Shown: positions 15,419-23,663 of the stretch, in pieces | Layout of the letters: every line of letters starts with the position of its first letter | Numbering within the stretch: the stretch's first letter is position 1 | Source: GCA-2720975 sp964469565 | Lineage (GTDB): Bacteria; Planctomycetota; UBA1135; GCA-002686595 | Direction: 5' to 3' | NCBI GenBank assembly: GCA_964469565.1 | Contig: CAYXZD010000018.1 | Location: forward strand, 27,415-91,414 | DNA length: 64,000 bases | The notes under the pieces: model-generated | What the model saw: the letters and a program-made list of their open reading frames with translations, nothing else | The model's database searches: none | Told to the model about the DNA's origin: nothing | Position numbers and translations under genes: made by a program

Positions 15419-17284
15419 ATGGGTTATATCGAACTGGACGTTCTCGACAGTGCCCCACGGCGCATCGTCATCGGCATCGACTTGGGTACGACCAACTCCC
15501 TTGCCGCACTTTGGCGCGATGACCGGCCCGAGATCTTGCGCAAGGAGGGCCAATCGGGCGTGATGCCATCTGTCATCAACATCCCCCATCAAGGGCTTCC
15601 ACTGGTCGGCGCAGCCGCACGATCGCAAGCTGTCGTTGATCCGCTGCACACCATCTTTAGTGTCAAACGTCTGCTCGGTCGTGGCCTAGAAGACCTCGGT
15701 GATGAACTCGAGACGCTCCCCTTCAACATCCATGAAGAAGACGGTGTGCTGCGCATCGAGGTACGAGGCAAGAGCTACACACCTGAAGAATTGAGCGCGA
15801 TGATTCTGCGGGCCACCTGCGATCAAGCTTGTGAGGCCCATGGCAACGCAGAAATCGCCAGCGCAGTGATTACCGTGCCTGCCTACTTCGATGACACGCA
15901 ACGCCAAGCGACACGCGATGCTGCTCGCTTGGCTGGTATCGAGGTCTTGCGGATCGTCAACGAGCCGACCGCAGCCAGCCTTGCCTATGGGCTCGACCAA
16001 AAGGGCTCAGGGACGGTTGCCATCTACGACCTCGGCGGCGGCACGTTTGACGTGTCGATCCTGTCCATCGAGGAGGGCGTCTTCCGGGTCCTCGCCACGA
16101 ATGGGGACACACATTTGGGCGGAGATGATTTTGACCGCAGCCTTGTAGAGCTCATGCGTGAGGAACTCAGTTCAGACCTAAGTCCTGAGGAACTCAACGA
16201 TCCAGCCTTCTTGCAAGCCGCTCGCCTCGCCGCAGAGAAATGCAAGATGGCGCTTTCCTCGGATCCTCGACATGAGTTGCATCTTAGCCTCCCTGAAATG
16301 AACCTCAACTGGAGGCGCAGGGTCACGCGCGACGAGTTTGAAGAGCGCATTGCTCCACTGGTCAAACGCACCCTGCAATGTTGCCAGCGTGCCCTCAGCG
16401 ATGCGGGACTAGCCCCCTCCGACTTGGATGAAGTGGTGCTGGTGGGCGGATCGACCCGCGTTCCACTGGTGCGAGCTCAGACTGAAGCTTTCTTTGGGAC
16501 CAAGCCACATACCGAACTCAATCCCGATGAGGTCGTCGCACTGGGAGCTGCTGCTCAAGCCCAGGTTCTCATGGGGGGCACGCGGGACATTCTTTTGATG
16601 GATGTGACGCCGCTCTCTCTGGGGGTCGAAACCGTGGGTGGTGCCGTCTCCAAGTTGATCGAACGCAACTCGACTTTGCCATGCAGTGTGACGGAGGGAT
16701 TCACAACCTACGTCGATGGTCAGAGCGGAATCGACTTCAACATCGTGCAAGGCGAGCGCGAAATGGCGAGCGATTGCCGATCCCTGGGACGATTCACCCT
16801 CACTGGACTACCGCCTCTACCCGCGGGAATGCCCCGGGTGGCCGTACGCTTTCACATTGATGCCAATGGTCAACTCACGGTGACAGCCAAAGAGGAAAGC
16901 ACCGGACTGCGTGCCGAAGTGGAGGTCAGCCCCATGCATGGACTCGCGGAAGACCAGATGGAGACGATGCTGCAGGCCGGATTCGACCACGCCGCGGAGG
17001 ATTTCGATCGGCGCCGAGTGGCGGACCTCAAAGCAGAGATCGGCACGATGCTGCAGGCCGTTGAAAAAAACCAGTCGGCTGCTGAAACAGGGCTCGACAC
17101 CATGACGCAATCGGATCTCAATGAAGCCTGCGCGCGAGCGAAGAGCGCAAGCACCGGGCATGACCTCGATGAAATCCGCAGCGCACGCGACGAACTGGAG
17201 CAAGCCTCGCTGCCCCTAGCTGCCATCTTGATGGACCATGTGGTCAAGGGCGCCGTGCAGGGTAAGAACCTGAGCGACATCTAA
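15419..17284 (+). CDS. hscA: Iron-sulfur chaperone HscA (Hsp70 family)
   Basis: Specialised Hsp70 that pulls the cluster-loaded IscU apart using ATP. The 621 residues compare with 616 in E. coli HscA. The nucleotide-binding domain shows IGIDLGTTNSLAALWRDDRP, FSVKRLLGRG, VITVPAYFDD, IVNEPTAASLAYGLD and YDLGGGTFDVSIL. The substrate-binding domain follows with VTPLSLGVETVGG and the ERNSTLPC segment, then a helical lid. The sequence RLLGRGL and the short linker fit HscA better than DnaK. It ends the isc operon; neither a ferredoxin (fdx) nor iscX gene follows, unlike the E. coli operon. Two small hairpins lie in the 68-bp gap to the convergent asd gene. Confidence 0.95.
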   Translation: MGYIELDVLDSAPRRIVIGIDLGTTNSLAALWRDDRPEILRKEGQSGVMPSVINIPHQGLPLVGAAARSQAVVDPLHTIFSVKRLLGRGLEDLGDELETLPFNIHEEDGVLRIEVRGKSYTPEELSAMILRATCDQACEAHGNAEIASAVITVPAYFDDTQRQATRDAARLAGIEVLRIVNEPTAASLAYGLDQKGSGTVAIYDLGGGTFDVSILSIEEGVFRVLATNGDTHLGGDDFDRSLVELMREELSSDLSPEELNDPAFLQAARLAAEKCKMALSSDPRHELHLSLPEMNLNWRRRVTRDEFEERIAPLVKRTLQCCQRALSDAGLAPSDLDEVVLVGGSTRVPLVRAQTEAFFGTKPHTELNPDEVVALGAAAQAQVLMGGTRDILLMDVTPLSLGVETVGGAVSKLIERNSTLPCSVTEGFTTYVDGQSGIDFNIVQGEREMASDCRSLGRFTLTGLPPLPAGMPRVAVRFHIDANGQLTVTAKEESTGLRAEVEVSPMHGLAEDQMETMLQAGFDHAAEDFDRRRVADLKAEIGTMLQAVEKNQSAAETGLDTMTQSDLNEACARAKSASTGHDLDEIRSARDELEQASLPLAAILMDHVVKGAVQGKNLSDI

Positions 17285-17289
17285 CCTTA

Positions 17290-17346
17290 GGCCAGTCTTT
17301 GGCCCGTTGGCTTCAGATCATGCACCTGGCTCCGGAGCATGGAGCC
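17290..17346. terminator. Two small hairpins between convergent hscA and asd
   Basis: A 5-bp stem (17290-17294 with 17300-17304) and a 6-bp stem (17328-17333 with 17341-17346) lie in the 68-bp gap between the two stop codons. Neither has a clear T-tract. They may serve as weak or bidirectional terminators. Confidence 0.35.
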
Positions 17347-17352
17347 TACCTC

Positions 17353-18411
17353 TCAAACTAGACCTTGAGCTTGGGCGAGCTCTGCAATCAACAGGGCTCC
17401 CCCCGCGGCCCCACGAAGGGTGTTGTGACTCAGGCACACGAACTTCCAACCGAGCACTGGGCACTCTTGTAGACGTCCCACCGAACAGGCCATCCCCTTG
17501 TCGAGGTCACGGTGCAAGACGGGCTGGGGCTCTGGCCCGTTACCCACGAAATGCACCGGCCGCAAGGGCGCTTGGGGCAGAGCCAGTTCCTGAGGAGGAC
17601 CCGAAAACGCCGACCAAGCCCGCTGAATCTCCACTGCGTCGGGATTGTGCTCGAACTCAACGCTCACACAGGCCGTGTGGCCATCCTGAACGAAGACCCG
17701 ATTGCATTGTGCACTGAGGGTCACGTCCGCGCTTTCGACTTCACCCTTGCTCATCACGCCCAGAATCTTTCCCAACTCCCGGGCCATCTTGTCCTCCTCC
17801 CCAATGATTTCAGGCACTAGATTGCCCGGTACTTCCATGCCAGCAACTGGGCCAAGACCCGCACCCGACAGGGCCTGCAGGGTGACCACGTGCACGCTGC
17901 GAACCCCGAAGGCGCGGTGCAACGGAGCCAAGGCTAGGGCAAGCCCGATTGTCGAGCAGTTTGGACCGGCAATGATTCCCCCAGCACCGGAGGAGTGCTT
18001 GAGTAACTCGAGGTGGTCAGCATTGATCTCAGGAACGATCAAGGGCACGCGAGGATCCATGCGGTGACTCGCCGCGTTGGAAACGACCAGTGACCCAGCC
18101 GCTGCCCAATCGCGCTCGACTTGGAAGGCCACATCTGCGCCCAGCGCCGAAAACACCAACGGGATACCAGGCAGAGGATCGACACCACCCACTTGAATCG
18201 CAGCAGCCTCGGGCGGAAGGGGCTCATCCAGTGCCCAGGTGACCGCCTCCTCGTAAGGCTTGCCCGCACTCCGCTCAGAGGCTCCTAGTGCCACGAGGCG
18301 AAACGTCGGGTGCCCTTCAAGCAGGGTGACGAACCGCTGGCCGACGCTTCCTGTGGCGCCGAGTACCGCGACGGGCACCCGCTCCGATTGGGTATGGATG
18401 GAGGTTGCCAT
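17353..18411 (-). CDS. asd: Aspartate-semialdehyde dehydrogenase
   Basis: NADP-dependent enzyme that makes aspartate semialdehyde, a branch point for Lys, Met, Thr and diaminopimelate, hence for peptidoglycan. The 352 residues start MATSIHTQSERVPVAVLGATG with the Rossmann glycine motif. The active-site Cys152 lies in GPNCSTIGLALAL. The segment GAGLGPVAGMEVPGNLVPEI and the EEDKMARELGKILG helix mark the archaeal/fungal type of ASADH rather than the E. coli type. The ATG at 18411 fits the family; an ATG at 18561 would lie inside gpmI. It is 20 bp downstream of gpmI on the same strand, so the two are probably co-transcribed. Confidence 0.94.
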   Translation of the reverse strand: MATSIHTQSERVPVAVLGATGSVGQRFVTLLEGHPTFRLVALGASERSAGKPYEEAVTWALDEPLPPEAAAIQVGGVDPLPGIPLVFSALGADVAFQVERDWAAAGSLVVSNAASHRMDPRVPLIVPEINADHLELLKHSSGAGGIIAGPNCSTIGLALALAPLHRAFGVRSVHVVTLQALSGAGLGPVAGMEVPGNLVPEIIGEEDKMARELGKILGVMSKGEVESADVTLSAQCNRVFVQDGHTACVSVEFEHNPDAVEIQRAWSAFSGPPQELALPQAPLRPVHFVGNGPEPQPVLHRDLDKGMACSVGRLQECPVLGWKFVCLSHNTLRGAAGGALLIAELAQAQGLV

Positions 18412-18431
18412 TCTGGAGGCAAGTGCTGGGG

Positions 18432-19961
18432 TCAGAGAAGTAAGGAAGAGCCGTCCATCCCCTCCGAAGGTGAGAGCTCCAGCAGACTGAGTAGGCTCGG
18501 TGCCACATCGGCAAGGATGCCCTGGGGCCTGACCTTGGCGCCCTGGAGGGCATCGCCGCAAAACACAATCGGGACGGGATTCAATGTGTGGGCCGTGTGG
18601 GGTTGTTGAGTCGCAGGATCCCAGAGTTGTTCGGAGTTTCCGTGATCGGCTGTGATGACCATGGTTCCGCCCTTTTGGAGTACTGCCTCATGCAGGGTCT
18701 GCAGGCACCCATCCACCTTGCCTACAGCGGCCTCCGCTGCCGAGATCACCCCCGTGTGCCCCACCATGTCCGCATTGGCGTAATTGATGATGTAGACATC
18801 CGTTTCACCCTTGGCGAGTGAAGCCAAGACTGCATCCGTGATCCCCTGGGCGCTCATCTGCGGCTGCAAGTCATAGGTGGCGACCTTGGGGCTGGGTATG
18901 AGAATGCGCTCTTCACCCTCATAGGGGGCTTCTTCACCACCTGAGAAAAAGAACGTCACGTGGGCGTATTTCTCAGTTTCCGCGATTCGAGCTTGTCGCA
19001 TGCCTGCCGCACTAATGAGTTCGGGAAAGAGCCCATGCAATGCGACCGGAGGGAATGCCACTGCAAAGGGCATGTCGTCGCGATAGCGGGTCATGGTCAC
19101 AATCTCAAGATCGGCCCGCTCTTTGCGTTCAAAACCATCAAAACCTGGTGCGTGCAAGGCATCGCAAATCTCTCGCACACGGTCAGAACGGTAGTTGAAT
19201 ACGATCAACCCATCACCATCCCCCATACGCCCCTCTTGGGCAGAGCCCACCACAGTCGGCTCAATGAACTCATCACCCACACCATTGGCGTGAGCCTGGG
19301 CAATCGCGCGCTGCGCATCACTGGCCTGCTCGCCTACACCGCTGATCAGTAGCTCATACGATCGCTGCACACGGTCCCAGCGTTTGTCCCGGTCCATGCA
19401 CCAATAACGCCCCACTATGGAAGCAATGCGCCCCACCCCTGCTGCATCGATATGCGCTTGGACCGCTCGAAGGTGTGTATCGCCTGACCGAGGTGGAGTG
19501 TCCCGCCCGTCGGTGATGGCATGAACACAGACCGCATCCTTGGGCATTCCCCGTGCAGCCGCAAGGAGCAGCAGTTCACGCAGGTGATCGGTATGTGCGT
19601 GTACGCCCGCATCGGAAATGAGGCCGAGTAGATGCAGGGTCTTTCCCTCACGCACAAGCCTGTCGATCAACTGAACGAAAGCCCCGCACTGAGCAAAAGA
19701 GCCGTCCTCAATCGAAGCATTGATTCGAGTGATGTCCTGATGAACCACACGGCCTGCTCCCATGTTCAAGTGTCCGACTTCACTGTTCCCCATGACCCCA
19801 AGAGGCAAACCCACCTCACGGCCACAGGCCGACAAGAGCGAACTGGGGTAGCGTTCTACGAGTTCGTGAAACCTAGGTGCATGGGAGAGGATTGCATTGG
19901 ACTCGGGATCGGCCCGGTAGCCCCAGCCATCAAGGATGACCAATAGTAGAGGCGCACTCAT
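18432..19961 (-). CDS. gpmI: 2,3-bisphosphoglycerate-independent phosphoglycerate mutase
   Basis: Glycolytic enzyme interconverting 3- and 2-phosphoglycerate with two metal ions. The 509 residues match GpmI length. Asp11 in LVILDGWGYR and Ser60 in GVMGNSEVGHLNMGAGR are the metal ligand and phosphorylated nucleophile of the family; RINASIEDGSF and SDAGVHAH follow, and the C-terminal half has DKRWDRVQRSYELLI, FNYRSDR and TADHGNSEQL. ATG 19961 gives MSAPLLLVILDGWG; an ATG at 19973 would add four residues. It is divergent from the M48 protease gene and leads the gpmI-asd pair. Confidence 0.96.
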   Translation of the reverse strand: MSAPLLLVILDGWGYRADPESNAILSHAPRFHELVERYPSSLLSACGREVGLPLGVMGNSEVGHLNMGAGRVVHQDITRINASIEDGSFAQCGAFVQLIDRLVREGKTLHLLGLISDAGVHAHTDHLRELLLLAAARGMPKDAVCVHAITDGRDTPPRSGDTHLRAVQAHIDAAGVGRIASIVGRYWCMDRDKRWDRVQRSYELLISGVGEQASDAQRAIAQAHANGVGDEFIEPTVVGSAQEGRMGDGDGLIVFNYRSDRVREICDALHAPGFDGFERKERADLEIVTMTRYRDDMPFAVAFPPVALHGLFPELISAAGMRQARIAETEKYAHVTFFFSGGEEAPYEGEERILIPSPKVATYDLQPQMSAQGITDAVLASLAKGETDVYIINYANADMVGHTGVISAAEAAVGKVDGCLQTLHEAVLQKGGTMVITADHGNSEQLWDPATQQPHTAHTLNPVPIVFCGDALQGAKVRPQGILADVAPSLLSLLELSPSEGMDGSSLLL

Positions 19962-20096
19962 GGGGGGACTCATAGGGGGACTCTGACGAATTGTGGCTCG
20001 CAGAGAAAGGGCTGAGCCTCCATACTGTGGGCAAAGAGGGAGGCCATGCGCCCCACTGTTCCCCTTTGCGCCAGAATCACTCTTGTCTTGCTGCCC

Positions 20097-20951
20097 ATGA
20101 ACTCCAACCACCCGAACAGCGCGGGTCTCCAACGAGGCCACCTAGCGGCCTCCAACACGCCGCGTGGGGATGCTGCCCGCCAGTCGTGCGATCCTCGCAG
20201 TTCTCACGATCAGCGCTGGCGGCGGGCCCGGATATTCCTAGTTGCGATCCCCGTGCTCCTCGGCAGTGCGTGTCAGAATATGTTCACCCTGCAAGAGGAC
20301 AAGGACCTAGGGCTAAGCGCCTACCGGCAATTGAGCCAGGAACACAACATGATCCAATCGGGGCCGGTGTATCAGCGCGTCAAGAACGTCACCGATCGCC
20401 TCGTGGCGGCTGCGCGGGAAGAGGATCCACAGGTGGTCAGCGCATTTCAATGGGAAGTGAGCGTCATTCAAGATGACGAGACGGTCAATGCTTTCTGTCT
20501 ACCTGGGGGCAAGATGGCTGTTTTCACCGGCATCCTCCCCGTGGCCGAAGACGACACAGGTCTGGCAGTTGTTATGGGCCATGAAATCGCACACGCGGTC
20601 GAGCGGCACGGCACCGAAGCGATGACCCGTCAGTTTGGGGCAGCCGTCTTGATTGAAATACTTGCCACCGGCACGGAGCGGGAATGGGCTGCCTTGGGCA
20701 ACGGTCTGCTCGAGCTGAGGTTTGGGCGTGGAGCCGAGCTCGAGGCCGATCGTAAGGGCCTGTCCTATATGGCAAGGGCGGGTTACGACCCGCGAGCCGC
20801 CGCAGCGTTTTGGCAACGCATGTCCGATTTAGCCGGGTCGGAGCCCATTGAACTCCTCTCGACACACCCGAGTAACTCCAATCGTATTGAACAGATCAAG
20901 CGGCTCCTCCCCTCGGTGATCCCTATTTACGAGGCAAATAAGGCGGATTAG
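20097..20951 (+). CDS. M48-family metalloprotease, predicted lipoprotein
   Basis: Zinc peptidase of the M48 family, likely periplasmic and membrane-anchored. Active site HEIAH in VVMGHEIAHAVERHG, with the third ligand expected in ELEADRKGLSYMARAGYDP, the usual M48 arrangement (as in E. coli LoiP/YcaL). A hydrophobic stretch ending LLGSAC looks like a lipobox, but it begins only about 45 residues into the protein, so the start is uncertain: 20097 or 20046 both leave an overlong n-region. The proline-rich start may be non-coding, and a non-ATG start nearer the hydrophobic stretch is possible. The role is probably envelope protein quality control; the BepA and LoiP groups are alternatives. No neighbouring substrate is evident. 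Confidence 0.85.
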   Translation: MNSNHPNSAGLQRGHLAASNTPRGDAARQSCDPRSSHDQRWRRARIFLVAIPVLLGSACQNMFTLQEDKDLGLSAYRQLSQEHNMIQSGPVYQRVKNVTDRLVAAAREEDPQVVSAFQWEVSVIQDDETVNAFCLPGGKMAVFTGILPVAEDDTGLAVVMGHEIAHAVERHGTEAMTRQFGAAVLIEILATGTEREWAALGNGLLELRFGRGAELEADRKGLSYMARAGYDPRAAAAFWQRMSDLAGSEPIELLSTHPSNSNRIEQIKRLLPSVIPIYEANKAD

Positions 20952-21063
20952 GCCCGCCACGGCATTTCAGCTAGAATCATCGTAAAGTCAGCCTGGTAGG
21001 TCACTTACGGGCATTGGCGAGGTGATGTGGGCCAGACTTTTCCGCGTTGGTTCTGGAATGGGC

Positions 21064-21090
21064 GCTGCCCACCCTGAGGATGGGGGCAGC
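21064..21090. other. Hairpin between the M48 gene and glgA
   Basis: A 7-bp stem GCTGCCC (21064-21070) pairs with GGGCAGC (21084-21090) around a 13-nt loop, 113 bp after the protease stop and 87 bp before glgA. There is no T-tract, so it may be a weak terminator or part of the glgA leader. Confidence 0.35.
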
Positions 21091-21176
21091 CAACCCCACC
21101 CGATCCGCCGGCACACCCCTGCCTAGGCCATTGCATTGGCAGGTCCTCTCCTCGCCCCACCCCCCTCGAATGCCCC

Positions 21177-22664
21177 TTGAAGGTCGCTTTCACCACACCT
21201 GAGATACTCAGCCTCGTCCGCAGAACCAACCTTGCGGAGATTTCCGAATTCCTACCGAAGACAATGCACGCTCTGGGAACAGACGTGCGCATCTTCATGC
21301 CCTTGCACGGGGATCTCGCCGCTGAGAATATCCTCGACCTGAAATTCGTAGGGGACCTCGAGATCCCCGAGAACAAGGACACACTCACACTCAAGGTCTA
21401 CACGGCCACTCTGCGCGAGGGCAACCTCCCGCTCGTCCTGTTTGACCACGCAGTCCTGTTTCGCAATCGGCACCCCTACGGGGACGACCAGGGACCCTAT
21501 GCAGACAACTGGCGGCGCTACGCAGCATTCTGCCGGGGTGTGCTGGCCTCATTCGAGATGCTCAAGTTTGCGCCCAGCGTCATCCACTGCATGGATTGGA
21601 CATCGGGCTTGATCCCGCTCATCCAACAGCTTGAGTACAAGACCCAGGCTCCCAAGAGTGCAGCTGCACGAGCCGGCACATACTTCGCCGTCCATAACCT
21701 CGCCATGCAGGGCGCCTTCGAACGCGAAATCCTGCCCCACATTGGCATACCCATCGAGTACTTCCGCACTGTGGAAGGCATCGAACTGGGCAACCGTGTC
21801 AATTATCTCAAGGCAGGGATCGAGTTTGCAACGGTGGTAGGCACCCATTCTCCCAACCAAGCCAAACGGCTCCTAGAAGCCGAGCGGGGTGATGGTCTCG
21901 ATGAGTCATTCCGTCGCCGCAAGAAAGAACTCGTGGGCGTGCTGACAGGGATTGACTACCGAGCCTGGAACCCTGGCACGGACATGCTCCTCGCCCAGCC
22001 ATACTCCAGTGAGGATGCAGACCCGCTCAAGGGCAAGCGCAAATGCAAGGCCGCCTTGCAAGAAGGCCTGCGCCTGAGTGTTGAGCCGCGTACGCCGATC
22101 ATCTCAATCATTGGCCGCTTCGATTCTGATAACGGCTTCGATCTGTTGGCGGAGGCGATGACACCCATCCTCGAGCGCAGCACACAACTCATCATGATGG
22201 GTTCGGGACAGCCGGAGGTGCTCGAACGCATGCGCACAGTTGAGCAGACCTTTGCCAATTGCTGTCGGGTGCTTGAGGGCTACAACATCAATACGGCCCA
22301 TACACTCATGGGAGGGACCGATATTCTCCTGATGCCGGCCCACTTCCACACTTCCAACGCCCTGTGTGCCATCGCCATGCGGTACGGGGTCATTCCAATC
22401 GCATACCACAATAGTGGTTTGGAAGACACTGTGGTGAATCTGACCGAGCACCCCAAGAACGGCACGGGCGTGTTCTTTGAATCCTACACAGCCAAGAGCT
22501 TGGTAGAAGCTGTCGATACAGCCCGTGGAGTCTTCAAGAAGGCCAAGGATTGGAAGGACATGGCAACCCGGTGCCTTACTGCGGATTTCTCTTGGAGAGA
22601 GAGCGCCCGCAGCCACCTGCTCGCCTACCGCCGCGTGACCCGCCGCGCTCGAGCTGCCCGGTGA
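21177..22664 (+). CDS. glgA: Glycogen synthase-like glycosyltransferase (GT5) with altered motifs
   Basis: The 495 residues follow the GT5 bacterial glycogen/starch synthase plan: the N-terminal domain has VRIFMPLHGD, VIHCMDWTSGLIPL and FAVHNLAMQG; the C-terminal domain has GVLTGIDYRAWNPGTD, ISIIGRFDSDNGFDLL and AMRYGVIPI. Two catalytic signatures are degraded. The KxGGLADV loop is replaced by RRTNLAEIS (residues 15-23), and the E of the EPCGL motif becomes His391 in AHFHTSNAL. Those residues bind ADP-glucose and assist catalysis in known enzymes. This may therefore be an inactive or regulatory paralogue, or act on another substrate. GTGA coupling joins it to a ROK kinase. ATG 21177 fits the MKVAFTTPE start. 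Confidence 0.82.
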   Translation: MKVAFTTPEILSLVRRTNLAEISEFLPKTMHALGTDVRIFMPLHGDLAAENILDLKFVGDLEIPENKDTLTLKVYTATLREGNLPLVLFDHAVLFRNRHPYGDDQGPYADNWRRYAAFCRGVLASFEMLKFAPSVIHCMDWTSGLIPLIQQLEYKTQAPKSAAARAGTYFAVHNLAMQGAFEREILPHIGIPIEYFRTVEGIELGNRVNYLKAGIEFATVVGTHSPNQAKRLLEAERGDGLDESFRRRKKELVGVLTGIDYRAWNPGTDMLLAQPYSSEDADPLKGKRKCKAALQEGLRLSVEPRTPIISIIGRFDSDNGFDLLAEAMTPILERSTQLIMMGSGQPEVLERMRTVEQTFANCCRVLEGYNINTAHTLMGGTDILLMPAHFHTSNALCAIAMRYGVIPIAYHNSGLEDTVVNLTEHPKNGTGVFFESYTAKSLVEAVDTARGVFKKAKDWKDMATRCLTADFSWRESARSHLLAYRRVTRRARAAR

Positions 22665-23620
22665 GCCACACCCTCGTGGGCTTGGACTTGGGCGGCACGC
22701 AAGTCAAAGGAGGCCGCATCGATGCGGACGAGGTCCGCACATCCGGTATTGATGCCAGCACCGTTGTGCAGCGCACATCCACCCTCGACACTCAGCTTGA
22801 GCTCGGGCCACAAGCCCTACTCGACCGTCTGGCTGACTTCGCACAGGATCTAGGCTGCAAAGACTCTCTGGGTATCGGAATCCCCGGAGTCTTCGAGGAG
22901 CAGGGGGGACGCTTGCTTCGATCTGCCAACCTCAGCGCATTAGAGGGGCTTCACATGGGTGAAGAGCTTGCCAAGCGGCTTGGGTTGCCCGCTGAGCGAG
23001 TGCGAGTGGACAACGACGCCAATGTGGCCACTTACGGAGAACAGTGGCTCGGAGCTGGAGCCGGCATCAAAGACCTCGTACTCCTGACACTTGGAACGGG
23101 CATCGGAAGTGGTCTCGTGATCGATGGACATCTCTACACTGGCCCCACAGGCAAGGCCTCTGAGATCGGGCACATGGTAGTCCGCAGTCGAGGCTTCCGA
23201 GAACCGGAGGTCGAGGGTCTGCGCTGTGGATGCGGCGCCTACGGCTGCCTGGAACGCCTCGCATCAGCCTCGGCAGCCATTCGCCGTGCTGAAGCCGCGG
23301 GTCTAGGCAGCGACTTGATCGCGCTCTCCAAGCGAGCTCGGGCCGCGGCGGGCCCTGAACGAGATCTCATGGCTGAGATTGGCTATGACCTAGGAGCCGG
23401 ACTGCTCGCTGCCACGGCCGTACTCGATGTGACTTGCTTCGTCATTGGGGGTGGGTTAGGGCGTAGCCTGGATTTGCTCGAACCCGGCATCCACGCAGCC
23501 TTGAACGAACGCGACTACGGACACGCACCGCCAAGAATTCTCCCTGCTGCCCTCGGCTCGAGTGCAGGCTGGATTGGTGCTGCGCGCATGGCCCTCGATT
23601 CGATCGGTGAAAACAGATGA
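22661..23620 (+). CDS. ROK-family sugar kinase (glucokinase-like)
   Basis: ROK kinase of 319 residues that likely phosphorylates glucose or a related hexose. The phosphate-binding motif GLDLGGTQVKGG is at residues 7-18. ILVDNDANV-type sequence (VRVDNDANVATYGEQWLGAG) carries the catalytic Asp, and the zinc site CGCGAYGC lies in LRCGCGAYGCLERLAS near residue 190. It starts with GTG at 22661, overlapping the glgA stop by 4 bases, so the two are translationally coupled. An upstream in-frame ATG at 22550 lies inside glgA and is rejected. Coupling to a glycogen synthase-like gene points to a role in glucan or glucose handling, but that is context, not proof. Some ROK proteins use N-acetylmannosamine or fructose. 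Confidence 0.9.
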   Translation: MSHTLVGLDLGGTQVKGGRIDADEVRTSGIDASTVVQRTSTLDTQLELGPQALLDRLADFAQDLGCKDSLGIGIPGVFEEQGGRLLRSANLSALEGLHMGEELAKRLGLPAERVRVDNDANVATYGEQWLGAGAGIKDLVLLTLGTGIGSGLVIDGHLYTGPTGKASEIGHMVVRSRGFREPEVEGLRCGCGAYGCLERLASASAAIRRAEAAGLGSDLIALSKRARAAAGPERDLMAEIGYDLGAGLLAATAVLDVTCFVIGGGLGRSLDLLEPGIHAALNERDYGHAPPRILPAALGSSAGWIGAARMALDSIGENR

Positions 23621-23663
23621 CGCATGGGTCCCGAGGGGGGCACGAAGCTAGAATCCAGGGGCT

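Noticed and set aside
21005..21394. Minus-strand frame upstream of and into glgA
   Set aside because: Overlaps the glgA start antisense and shows no motif.
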